Part shown: piece by piece, positions 43,825 through 52,306 of the stretch
How the letters are laid out: every line of letters begins with the position of its first letter
Position numbering within the stretch: position 1 is the stretch's first letter
Origin: Gracilibacillus oryzae
Lineage (GTDB): Bacteria; Bacillota; Bacilli; Bacillales; Amphibacillaceae
DNA: 64,000 nt
Direction: 5' to 3'
Assembly: GCF_009498735.1 (NCBI RefSeq)
Contig: NZ_ML762435.1
Location: 42,202 to 106,201 of the forward strand
The notes under the pieces: generated by a model
What the model was told of the DNA's origin: nothing
The model's database searches: none
What the model saw: only the letters and a program-made list of their open reading frames with translations
Position numbers and translations under genes: made by a program

Positions 43825-43867
43825 AGTGCTGGTCTGTTACAATAGATAATTGGAAGGAGTGCTGAAG

Positions 43868-44503
43868 ATGGAAGCATTTATACACGCAGATCACTATCAT
43901 TTTATCCAGGAACAAGGACGTTCGATTGTACAAGCGAAAGTGCAATCTACTGACAAGGGTGTTGTCCAGGCAGTACGAGAAATGGCATTGGAGAAAATAG
44001 CCAATAAATTAAGTGACTTAAATGATGAGCAGAAACAATTATTAATAGATATGAAGCTGATTGAGGATAAAGAAGGTTTAGAAAGTTTTCTTGGAAAACT
44101 AAAGCCGTATGTTATCCCATTTCCTGCAGTGTCTGAGAAAACAGTGGAGAAGGCATTTCCTAAAGTAAAAAAACTGAAGCAGCCTGATCTCGAAGACTAC
44201 GATTTGCAAGAAACTGTTTACCTTCGCTGGGAAGATCTTGGCACGAACAGAACGTATATGTTAATCCCAAAACAAGGTAAGCTTGTTGGTGTATCAGGCT
44301 TTTTAGAAACATCTGTCCATAAAGGAATCTGTACCATTTGCGGCGGCCTGAGTGAGGTTTCCCTTTTTACTGTAGAAAAGAAAGGGCGAATCCGGGGAAC
44401 TTACTCCAAAAAGGGAAATTACATTTGTAAAGATGAATCAGCATGTAATCATAATATAAAAGACATAGACAAACTGCATGCCTTCTTAGATAACTTGCAA
44501 TAA
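43868..44503 (+). CDS. FusB/FusC-type elongation factor G-binding protein
   Basis: A 211-residue protein of the FusB/FusC/YxxF-type EF-G-binding family. The N-terminal helical bundle is followed by a C-terminal treble-clef zinc finger with ligands in ICTICGG and in YICKDESACNH. In staphylococci such proteins bind EF-G, release it from stalled ribosomes and give fusidic acid resistance; chromosomal homologues in bacilli are of uncertain role. The start is ATG 43868 with GAAGGAG 8 nt upstream; a TTG at 43850 precedes that site. The neighbouring leader-controlled Mor-like gene may respond to ribosome stress too. Confidence 0.88.
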   Translation: MEAFIHADHYHFIQEQGRSIVQAKVQSTDKGVVQAVREMALEKIANKLSDLNDEQKQLLIDMKLIEDKEGLESFLGKLKPYVIPFPAVSEKTVEKAFPKVKKLKQPDLEDYDLQETVYLRWEDLGTNRTYMLIPKQGKLVGVSGFLETSVHKGICTICGGLSEVSLFTVEKKGRIRGTYSKKGNYICKDESACNHNIKDIDKLHAFLDNLQ

Positions 44504-44554
44504 AACTCATCTGAAACTGATTCTGCATTGTATGTCATCAAGTTGATAGCTCGC

Positions 44555-45022
44555 TTTATTCTTCATTCCACAGCTTGGCATGCGCTGGGTTGATGTTTAA
44601 ACGGGCTTTATTCTTCACATCCCTGCTTAGCATCCACTCATTTGATGTTTAAACACATTTTATTCTTCATTCCGCTGCTTAGCATGCACTGGGTTGATGT
44701 TTAAGCAGGTTTTATTCTTCATCCCCCTGCTTAGCATCCACTCATTTGATGTTTAAACGCATTTTATTCTTCATTCCGCTGCTTAACATGTGCCGGGTTG
44801 ATGTTTAAACGCGCTTTATTCTTCATCCCCCTGCTTAGCATCCACTCATTTAATGTTTAAACACATTTTATTCTTCATTCCGCTGCTTAGCATGCACTGG
44901 GTTGATGTTTAAGCAGGCTTTATTCTTCAGTCCACTGCTTAACATCCACTCATTTGATGTTTAAACGCATTTTATTCTTCATCCCGCTGCTTGGCATGAA
45001 CTGATTTGATATTTAAACATAC
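44555..45022. repeat. Nine 52-bp tandem repeats with 104-bp higher-order unit
   Basis: Nine units of exactly 52 bp start at 44555 and then every 52 bp. All begin TTTATTCTTCA and contain GATGTTTAA. Units 1, 3, 5 and 7 carry GGGTTGATGTTTAA (type A); units 2, 4, 6 and 8 carry ACTCATTTGATGTTTAAAC or a close variant (type B); unit 9 is mixed. The array thus grew by doubling of a two-unit block. No spacers occur, 52 is not a multiple of 3, and no frame stays open. It lies between the FusB-like and MMPL genes' 3' ends. Confidence 0.95.
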
Positions 45023-45083
45023 TCCACTCCACAAAAACAGCCATAAAATAAAGGAGCTGACTTCAAAAGCCAGCTCCCATTTT

Positions 45084-48000
45084 TTATTTCTTATTCTTAA
45101 ACAGTTTCAATTTATTGGTTATCTCCATTAATCCTGGCAATAAGACAGGCATTGCGATAAGGCTCAATAAGATCAGCCCGATAATCACAACAGTTGCCAC
45201 CTGAATTAATGTTAATACACCCGACGGAATAAGTGCAGCAAATGTACCACCAAGGATTAAAGCAGCTGATAAAACTACTCCGCCAATATGACGGGAAGCT
45301 TCCAGAATTCTCGTTGACGGATCTCCATCTGTTTCATTATATCGCATCATTAAGAAGATACTGTAGTCTACACCTAATGCGATGATCATAATAAAGCTGA
45401 AGAAAGGTACATTCCAGCTCAGCATATCCACACCTAAAAGGTGAGTGGAAATTAATTCACTGATTCCAAGGGATGTAAAGTAGACTAACAATAAGGAACC
45501 AATGATAAACAGCGAGTTAGACACAGACCATGTAATCAAAATTAATACAAGTGTAATTCCAATTAACATAATTGTAGCTGTACGCAGGAAATCCTGCTCT
45601 GTTATTTCCTTTAGGTCAGCATTAGTTGCTGTAGTTCCGGCAATAGCAAACTCTGCATCTGCCAAGTCTGTTCCTTCTAATTGTGATTCTACTATTTTAT
45701 TTATACCCGCAACAATTGGCATTGCTTCTCGTGAATATGGGTTCACATCAAGAATAATCCTCATTGTCGTGATGGTGCGGTCTGTTGACATATAATTGTC
45801 TAATGCCTCTTGAAATTCTTCTCCCTCCAACACTTCTTGCGGGATATAAAATTTCTCTGAGCTGTTTGATGTACTTAAATCGTCCAAGTAACTTTCCGCA
45901 TCATGTAAACCATTATTAATCTGGTCTAAACCATCTGTACTTTCCGCTAATCCTGACTGCAATTCAGCCATTTTGTCTTGTAATTTATTTAATTCAGACA
46001 GCAGTTGTGTTTGCCCGTTATTAATTTGGCTTAATCCTGATTGTAATTCACCAGTTTTGCCTGCAATTTGCGCCGAGCCATCTGCGCCAGTATTCAATCC
46101 GGCTTTTAATTGAGAAGCACCTGCCTGCAATTCTTTTACACCAGACTGTACTTTTCCTAATCCGTCTTTTACAGCAGAAAGTGAACTGTTTGCTTCTGCA
46201 AAAGATGTCACGACAGTTTGATGCTGTGCGGATAACTGTGCTAACTGATCAGTTAAGCCGCTTAATTGTTCCTGTGCGGAGACAGCGATTTTCAATGTTT
46301 GCTGAATGTTCGCATCATCAGCCATGTTCGGATTTGCTTCGATAAAGTTATTCATTAATGTTTCAATTTGACCATATCCTGCACTTGCACTGTCAATTGC
46401 TTGTGAAATTTTCTGGAAATAATCATCATAACTTTCCAGGCCTTTTTCTAACTGACGATAACCTTCATGAAGCTGGGTTACTGCACCAGAAAGCTTCACA
46501 ACATTATCATTTAGGGAGGCAAGTCCTGTCTCAAGGTCTGCACTTCCTGTTGCCCCATTCGTAAATCCTTCTGTCAGTTGATTCATTGCATCACGTAATG
46601 ATACAACCCCATTTTCTATTTCATTTGTTCCGTCAATTAACTTCTGCACATTCGCGAGGCCAGCAGTATTGTTACCATCCATTTGGTCCTGAGCAGCTGT
46701 CAGGCCATCATTCACTTCACCAATCCCGCTGTTCGCATCATTGATACCTGTGCCTAATTCACCTGCTTGCTCATCAATATATAATTCTTCAATTTTGCTG
46801 CCAGTTGGACGGGTTGCTGAATAGATCTCTGATACTCCATCAATATTGGCAATTTTTTCAGTCAACTCATCAATTGTCTGCAATGTTTTTGCCTGATCTA
46901 ATTTTTCCTCAGATTGGATAACCAATGTGCCTGGTGATGAGAAGCCTGGCGGGAAATGGTCTTCAATGACATTAATCCCCTGTTTCGATTCATATTTATC
47001 ATTCACTTCAAACAGATCATTAAAGTTAAGGGTACCGGAATATTTAAAAATAAACGGAATCGTTACTACCAGGACTAGAATTACTGCCATAAATGGGCGA
47101 ATAATTGTATTTTTCGCTAAGAAACCCCAGATACGGCTTTCCCCATGTCCTTTGAATTTTTTAATAGGATAGAACATGCCTTTACCAAGCAATACCATAA
47201 AGAATGGATTCAGTGTTGTTAATACAAGAAGTAATACAGCAACACCAATTGCCACTCCTGAGGTAGCCTGGTATAAAGAGAAGTTCGCTAAAAATAATGA
47301 GGCGAATCCGATTAATACAGCAAGACCACTGTACAGAACCGTTTTACCTGCAGACTTAAAGGTATTTTTTGTTGCTAAAATGGCACTCTCCTGCTTGCTC
47401 AGTTCTTCTTTAAATCGTGTGTACAGAAGAATGTTATAGTCTGTACCTACACCGAACAAGACAACTACAACAAAAACTTGCGTAAAGTTTGAAAAAGGAA
47501 AATCGAATTTATCAACAATCTGGGCGATCACACCCATTGAGACTAAATAGGAAACTCCAACAGTCAATAACGAGATAATTGGGACAATTGGAGAACGGAA
47601 GACAATGATCAAGAAAATCAGAATAAAAATGATCGCAATAACTTCCGTCTTTTTCACACCATCCTGGGTAGAATTCGCAAAGTCATTACTTACTAATTCA
47701 CTTCCTGTTAAATATGTGTCTACACCATCTGCATCAATTACTTCATTTATTTCTTTGGCAACATCGGCAATTTCGCCTTTGTTTTGATCAACAGATAGTT
47801 GGGCAAGAATCGTCGTTTTATCTTCTGAAACAAGCTGGTCTTCCATTTCTTCACTATCTATATGTGTTAGTATCTCGGTAATGCCCAGCTTCTCTTCTTG
47901 ATCCTTCAATTTGTTAATTTTATCTGCTATTTCACTTTTTTGTTCCTCTGTTAACGGCTGATCGTCCCCACTATGAAAAACAGCGATAATTCCATATGTT

Positions 48001-48188
48001 TCTCCACCATCTTCATTCATTTCCTTGATCATCTCGTTTGCAACAGAACTCTGTGCCGTTTCAGGAATCGAAATCTGGCCTTTCTCCTGTACCAGCTGAT
48101 TCAAATCGGGCATTGTCGTTAACGTTACAACCGTTATAATTATCCATAAAATAAAGGAGATACTTCTCCAGCTTTTTAACTTATGCAA
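45084..48188 (-). CDS. MMPL/RND-family exporter
   Basis: A protein of about 1034 residues with 12 membrane helices in two RND halves. Each half has its signature, GVGTDYNILLYTRF and GVDYSIFLMMRYNE. Between them, about residues 480-790 form a long Gln/Asn/Leu-rich coiled-coil region (repeated LQSGLAEL- and LNDNVV-type heptads) as in YhgE-like and large actinobacterial MMPL exporters. It probably exports lipids or hydrophobic drugs. The start is a TTG, most likely 48188 with AAAGGTG 7 nt upstream. Its transcription is controlled with the TetR gene. Confidence 0.9.
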   Translation of the reverse strand: MHKLKSWRSISFILWIIITVVTLTTMPDLNQLVQEKGQISIPETAQSSVANEMIKEMNEDGGETYGIIAVFHSGDDQPLTEEQKSEIADKINKLKDQEEKLGITEILTHIDSEEMEDQLVSEDKTTILAQLSVDQNKGEIADVAKEINEVIDADGVDTYLTGSELVSNDFANSTQDGVKKTEVIAIIFILIFLIIVFRSPIVPIISLLTVGVSYLVSMGVIAQIVDKFDFPFSNFTQVFVVVVLFGVGTDYNILLYTRFKEELSKQESAILATKNTFKSAGKTVLYSGLAVLIGFASLFLANFSLYQATSGVAIGVAVLLLVLTTLNPFFMVLLGKGMFYPIKKFKGHGESRIWGFLAKNTIIRPFMAVILVLVVTIPFIFKYSGTLNFNDLFEVNDKYESKQGINVIEDHFPPGFSSPGTLVIQSEEKLDQAKTLQTIDELTEKIANIDGVSEIYSATRPTGSKIEELYIDEQAGELGTGINDANSGIGEVNDGLTAAQDQMDGNNTAGLANVQKLIDGTNEIENGVVSLRDAMNQLTEGFTNGATGSADLETGLASLNDNVVKLSGAVTQLHEGYRQLEKGLESYDDYFQKISQAIDSASAGYGQIETLMNNFIEANPNMADDANIQQTLKIAVSAQEQLSGLTDQLAQLSAQHQTVVTSFAEANSSLSAVKDGLGKVQSGVKELQAGASQLKAGLNTGADGSAQIAGKTGELQSGLSQINNGQTQLLSELNKLQDKMAELQSGLAESTDGLDQINNGLHDAESYLDDLSTSNSSEKFYIPQEVLEGEEFQEALDNYMSTDRTITTMRIILDVNPYSREAMPIVAGINKIVESQLEGTDLADAEFAIAGTTATNADLKEITEQDFLRTATIMLIGITLVLILITWSVSNSLFIIGSLLLVYFTSLGISELISTHLLGVDMLSWNVPFFSFIMIIALGVDYSIFLMMRYNETDGDPSTRILEASRHIGGVVLSAALILGGTFAALIPSGVLTLIQVATVVIIGLILLSLIAMPVLLPGLMEITNKLKLFKNKK

Positions 48189-48217
48189 AACCAATCACCT
48201 TTCTATTAATAAAATAT

Positions 48218-48237
48218 CGGAATGAATATTCATTCCG
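48218..48237. promoter_or_regulatory. TetR operator before the MMPL gene
   Basis: CGGAATGAATATTCATTCCG is a perfect 20-bp palindrome 24 nt upstream of the MMPL start. Its core GAATGAATATTCATTC recurs at the tetR promoter (48838-48853). Confidence 0.88.
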
Positions 48238-48257
48238 TAAATGGTAAAGCTATAGAA

Positions 48258-48824
48258 TCAATGGATTCTTATAGCATTCCATAGACTGTCTTCTAATTCT
48301 GTTAATAATTCTTGGGTTTCTGTCAATCTGCCTGACTGCATTAAACTGAATAACATCCCAAATGCGCCGTACACTGTCGCGATATGAGCATCTGCCGGCA
48401 ATGGCCGAATGACACCCTGCTTTTTGCCATCTTCAATTACTTGCCGGATAAAACCGAGAAAATCCTGAAATGTCTGGTTGCTTTTTTCATCTAAGTAATA
48501 ACCTTCATCATGAGAATTGATAAATTGCAATGCATTCCCGTTATCTTTGGCAAACACAAACATTCTCCTGAAGATATGGTGAAATTGCTGACGTATATCG
48601 GCATCTTTTGGAAAATCTGTCTGGATCACATCAAAAAACTCTTCCACACATTTTACAAAAAGGGCATTCACAAGCGATTCTTTATTTTCAAAGTAGCGGT
48701 AAATCGTCCCTGCCCCTACTTTCGCCTTATTCGCAATCATCGGTACTGTTGTCCCATCATATCCTCTTACAGCAAACAGCTCCATTGCTGCTGCAAATAT
48801 ATCTTCCTGTTTATTTTTTGACAT
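48258..48824 (-). CDS. TetR-family repressor
   Basis: A 188-residue regulator: HTH in EDIFAAAMELFAVRGYDGTTVPMIANKAKVGAGTIYRYF with the typical recognition helix, then an all-helical ligand domain. The start is ATG 48824 with GGAGGTG 5 nt upstream. It is cotranscribed with the MMPL exporter. Two identical palindromes flank it, so it most likely represses itself and the exporter until a substrate is bound. Confidence 0.93.
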   Translation of the reverse strand: MSKNKQEDIFAAAMELFAVRGYDGTTVPMIANKAKVGAGTIYRYFENKESLVNALFVKCVEEFFDVIQTDFPKDADIRQQFHHIFRRMFVFAKDNGNALQFINSHDEGYYLDEKSNQTFQDFLGFIRQVIEDGKKQGVIRPLPADAHIATVYGAFGMLFSLMQSGRLTETQELLTELEDSLWNAIRIH

Positions 48825-48837
48825 ATATTCACCTCCG

Positions 48838-48889
48838 GAATGAATATTCATTCATTATTTTATTATAGTCCCTTATCAGTAAATGTCAA
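48838..48889 (-). promoter_or_regulatory. tetR promoter with operator
   Basis: On the minus strand TTGACA (48889-48884), 16-nt spacer, TATAAT (48867-48862), then the 16-bp perfect palindrome GAATGAATATTCATTC (48838-48853). The operator covers the start of transcription and reaches the ribosome site. Confidence 0.85.
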
Positions 48890-48913
48890 TACATTACGTC
48901 TTACCATTTGTAT

Positions 48914-48929
48914 CTTACAAAAATGTAAG
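48914..48929. promoter_or_regulatory. BceR-like binding site upstream of the ABC genes
   Basis: CTTACA-AAAA-TGTAAG is a perfect inverted repeat with a 4-bp spacer. It matches the TNACA-N4-TGTAA core known for BceR-type regulators. A -10 TACAAT (48973-48978) with a poor -35 follows, as expected for an activated promoter. Confidence 0.6.
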
Positions 48930-49011
48930 CAAGTTGAAAGGAAAATCAATATGTATTCGAGCCCGCTGTTAGTACAATAATAGCAGATAAAAGATTTCAG
49001 GAGGAATGAAA

Positions 49012-49776
49012 ATGACAAAACCAGTCGTACATGTCGATCATGTTGAAAAAATATTTGGAAAAAAATCAGAGAACAGCTTTAAAGCATTGGATGGTGTATC
49101 CTTTGATATTTACCCAGGCGAATTTGTCGGCATAATGGGGCCGTCTGGAGCAGGGAAAACGACATTATTAAATGTTGTCTCCACCCTTGACAACGCGACT
49201 TCCGGAAAAATTGAGATAGCAGGCAAAGATATAACAATGATGAAACAAAATGAACTAGCAGATTTCCGCTCAAGCGAGCTTGGATTTATCTTTCAGGATT
49301 TTAACCTTTTAGAAACCTTGACAATTTATGAAAATATCGCCTTACCATTATCACTCCAAGGCGTTTCATCAAGAAAAATTAAACCACTGGTCCATCAGGT
49401 TGCAGAAAAGCTTGGGATCAAAGCAATCTTAGCAAAATATCCTGTTGCAGTTTCCGGGGGGCAAAAACAAAGAGCTGCTGCAGCAAGAGCACTTGTTCAT
49501 GAACCAGCGATCATCCTGGCTGATGAACCTACTGGTGCACTTGATTCAAAAAATGCCCGCAGTCTAATGGAAACATTGGAACATTTAAACAGCCATCATG
49601 AAGTATCGATCATGCTGGTTACACATGATCCTCTTAGTGCCAGCTACTGTGAGCGAATCTTATTTATTCAAGATGGCGCACTTTATAAAGAAATCCATCG
49701 TTTAGACGATCAAGCAGAATTTCACCAACAAATACTGAACGTACTGGCTGAATTCACCAGTCTTGATCGCTCGTAA
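49012..49776 (+). CDS. BceA-type ABC transporter ATPase
   Basis: A 254-residue ATPase: Walker A GIMGPSGAGKTTLLNVVSTLD, Q-loop IFQDFNLLETLT, signature AVSGGQKQRAAAARAL, Walker B AIILADEPTGALDS, H-loop VTHD. It belongs to the peptide-antibiotic detoxification class. The start is ATG 49012 with CAGGAGGA 6 nt upstream (an ATG at 49006 abuts that site). It lies 14 nt before the permease gene. No BceRS pair is nearby. Confidence 0.93.
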   Translation: MTKPVVHVDHVEKIFGKKSENSFKALDGVSFDIYPGEFVGIMGPSGAGKTTLLNVVSTLDNATSGKIEIAGKDITMMKQNELADFRSSELGFIFQDFNLLETLTIYENIALPLSLQGVSSRKIKPLVHQVAEKLGIKAILAKYPVAVSGGQKQRAAAARALVHEPAIILADEPTGALDSKNARSLMETLEHLNSHHEVSIMLVTHDPLSASYCERILFIQDGALYKEIHRLDDQAEFHQQILNVLAEFTSLDRS

Positions 49777-49790
49777 GGAGGCAGAAACAT

Positions 49791-51650
49791 ATGTTATGGA
49801 AATTACTCACATCAAGTATGAAGAAAATGTGGAAGGACTACATTGTTTTATTGTTCGGATTAACGGTATCCATCGCGATATTTTACATGTTTCAGACATT
49901 AGCACAGAACAAAGCATTTCTTGAAGCAAATGCTTTAATCGGTTCAATTGTTTTTGTCTTCCATGTGGGGACATTTATATTGGCATTTGTCACCATTTTC
50001 TATATCTTCTATGCCACATCCTTTATTTTGTCATTAAGGCAAAAAGAATTGGGAATGTATATGACATTAGGGGCGAAAAAAGGGAAAGTCACACAAATGA
50101 TGTTTTTTGAGACATTATTGATCGGCTTCATATCTTTAGTGATTGGTCTAATTGTTGGAGTTGGTCTAGCTGAAGTGATTGCAGGATTATTAATGAAACA
50201 GCTTGGTTTTAATGGCGGCGGCTTTGAAGCTTTTTACAGCTCCTCTTTAATAACAACTGTCATCTTCTATGCGATTCTTTTCTTACTGACAGCAGCCGTT
50301 AACGCAGTGAAGGTTGCAAGTAAGTCCGTATTGGATTTAGTTCGTGCTTCCCAGCAGGCTGATCCTGTAGTAACAAAAGGCTGGAAAATATTCTTTGGCA
50401 CATTGTTCTCCATTATTCTGATCGCAATTGGTTATTATGCCATGATAAACATGGGTACCTTTATGCAAGTTGGTGTGATCGTTGCGGCAATAACAGTGAC
50501 ATTAGGAACTTACTTCTTTTTTATGGCATTGCTTCCGTTTATCGTGAAAAGGTTAAAATCGATTCGATCATTAAATGAGAAAGGATTAAATGCCTTTACT
50601 TTTTCGCAATTACAGTTCCGCATCAGCCAGCTTACCAAAGTGTTAGGAACGGTGACAATGCTGATTGCTCTGGGGCTTGGCGCAATGGCTGCAGGGTTAT
50701 CTTTTTACCATAATATCGCGATACAGACATCGATGATTTATGCGAATGACGTAGCTGTTTATGAACCGACAGAAGAACAACTTGCAGAAATGGATTCATT
50801 GGAGTTTCTTGAAAGAAACAATTATTCTTATAAAGTAACAGATGAGGGTGTTTATTTTCTGAAAGATGATTTATTAAATAACCCACCACTTATCCAAAAG
50901 TTCACAGGAGATATCGACCAGCTGACTGAAACAGCTCGCGTTGATGACCCGCTGGATCAAGCAGAATATTCGGATACAGCCACAAATGAAGAACAAATGA
51001 TTTCAGACGATTGGTCGACTGCACTCCGAAATGAATTATTAGCAACATTCCGGATCTTTGGTGATCGAACGTTGTATATTGTTAATCAGGAGAAGTTTGG
51101 TCAGATTGAATCTGAAGTTGCGTCAGTAATGGTAGGACGCGTGGAAAACTTCCTTGATCATGAAGATACCTTGGCAGCAATTGATGAGCACAATAAGGAA
51201 ATTGCCTCAGGCTATACTGGTTCAACGCCTGATATGATTGGCAGTAAATATGATAACTATACCTCTTTAAAAGCATTAGCAAATGGAACAATTTTTATGG
51301 GATTATTCCTTGGTATCGCCTTTTTAATGATGATGGCAAGTGTACTGATGTTTAAACTGCTTTCGAGTGCTTCCGCAGATACGCACCGTTACCAGATGCT
51401 GCGTAAAATTGGAGTAAGACGTTCCAAACTGTCAGCATCTATCTATAAAGAGCTGTTTCTTGTATTCCTGTTCCCAAGTTTACTCGGCTTTGTTCATGTT
51501 ATTGTCGGGATGGAAATGTTCTCTATCATCTTGATTGAACCATTTACAAAAATATGGATCCCTGTTACCATCTTCCTGGTTATTTACGTGTCCTATTATC
51601 TGTTAACAGTGCAAATGTATAAACGGATTGTATTGCCGAAAGAAAAGTAG
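49791..51650 (+). CDS. BceB-type ABC transporter permease
   Basis: A 619-residue FtsX-family permease with ten predicted membrane helices and one large extracellular domain (about residues 315-500, starting after LSFYHNIAIQTSMIYANDV) between helices 7 and 8. That domain is the hallmark of BceB-type bacitracin/lantibiotic transporters. It works with the ATPase encoded just upstream to free lipid II-cycle intermediates from antimicrobial peptides. The specific peptide cannot be predicted. Confidence 0.92.
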   Translation: MLWKLLTSSMKKMWKDYIVLLFGLTVSIAIFYMFQTLAQNKAFLEANALIGSIVFVFHVGTFILAFVTIFYIFYATSFILSLRQKELGMYMTLGAKKGKVTQMMFFETLLIGFISLVIGLIVGVGLAEVIAGLLMKQLGFNGGGFEAFYSSSLITTVIFYAILFLLTAAVNAVKVASKSVLDLVRASQQADPVVTKGWKIFFGTLFSIILIAIGYYAMINMGTFMQVGVIVAAITVTLGTYFFFMALLPFIVKRLKSIRSLNEKGLNAFTFSQLQFRISQLTKVLGTVTMLIALGLGAMAAGLSFYHNIAIQTSMIYANDVAVYEPTEEQLAEMDSLEFLERNNYSYKVTDEGVYFLKDDLLNNPPLIQKFTGDIDQLTETARVDDPLDQAEYSDTATNEEQMISDDWSTALRNELLATFRIFGDRTLYIVNQEKFGQIESEVASVMVGRVENFLDHEDTLAAIDEHNKEIASGYTGSTPDMIGSKYDNYTSLKALANGTIFMGLFLGIAFLMMMASVLMFKLLSSASADTHRYQMLRKIGVRRSKLSASIYKELFLVFLFPSLLGFVHVIVGMEMFSIILIEPFTKIWIPVTIFLVIYVSYYLLTVQMYKRIVLPKEK

Positions 51651-51677
51651 CGATAGATCAAAACAGGTTAAAAAATG

Positions 51678-51713
51678 AACGATTTCAGCAGCACTTGAGA
51701 TCGTTCGTTTTTT
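51678..51713 (+). terminator. Terminator of the BceAB-type operon
   Basis: GAACGAT (51678-51684) and ATCGTTC (51701-51707) with extra TCA/TGA pairing inside, followed by GTTTTTT. Confidence 0.8.
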
Positions 51714-51792
51714 ATTATATAGATGTTCCTACACGCTCAATTTTTTGGATTTCATTGAGAAATTTTAGATGGCGAAATAATTGGATGATCGG

Positions 51793-51862
51793 CTTTTATC
51801 AACAAATCTTCTCGTGCCTTCCTTACATTTGTTCTTTATCTTTATCTTAACGACAAATCTCC
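51793..51862 (+). repeat. Degenerate dispersed repeat (copy near 51.8 kb)
   Basis: The segment CTTTTATCAACAAATCTTCT (from 51793), followed by CCTTACATTTGTTCTTTATC, resembles 54041-54122, which has CTTTTGTTCTTTATCTCC, TTCTTACATTTTTTCTTAAT and TTTTATCAACAAATCTTTTC. Unit length seems to be about 45-49 bp. The order and spacing differ enough that only a shared ancestry is claimed. Confidence 0.4.
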
Positions 51863-52116
51863 GTATAATATAGAATTAGTTCTGTTGCGGGACCATCCTG
51901 AAATGTTTCTTCTATTTGTGCTTGTTCAAGCTATTCCTCATCTAATGATTCAATGATAGAATACATGCTATTTCTTCGGGTTTTAATAGGTGCATAGCTT
52001 GTACCTTCCAACTCAAAACTTTGTGGTTCTGTTCCTGTAAATTGAGGAGCCCGTTAATTTTGCTTTAGTCATTAATTTAGCTGTTCTAGTTGGTTAACGA
52101 CTTTTTCTACTCTTGC
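51847..52116 (-). pseudogene. Decayed DUF3500-like gene fragment
   Basis: One minus-strand frame reads RVEKVVNQLEQLN, three stop codons, then FTGTEPQSFELEGTSYAPIK, SMYSIIESLDEE, a further stop, and LEQAQIEETFQDGPATELIL, ending at 51847. The order G-T-E-P, Y-A-P, and A-L-x-x-L-D-E-E-Q with A-x-L/I-x-x-T-F is that of DUF3500 proteins (function unknown). At least four in-frame stops and loss of both ends show that it is non-functional. The rest of 51651-52306 holds a terminator, a degenerate repeat and nothing else that I can support. Confidence 0.5.
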
Positions 52117-52306
52117 TTACATTTCATAGTTTAACGGAGGAATGTGTCAGTATACTGTCAATATAATATCTTACTTGCTTTAAAATGTGCGCAGAGAAAA
52201 ATGTGATGGGTTATAGTTTATAAAGAGAGTAAACACTGTTAATAAAAAATCGCTCCAATGCTCGTCTCAAGAATTCTAAACAATAAAACAGAGCAATCTT
52301 CCCTCT

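Noticed and set aside
44555..45022. CRISPR-like look of the 52-bp array
   Set aside because: Units are contiguous without unique spacers, vary internally, and no cas genes are present.
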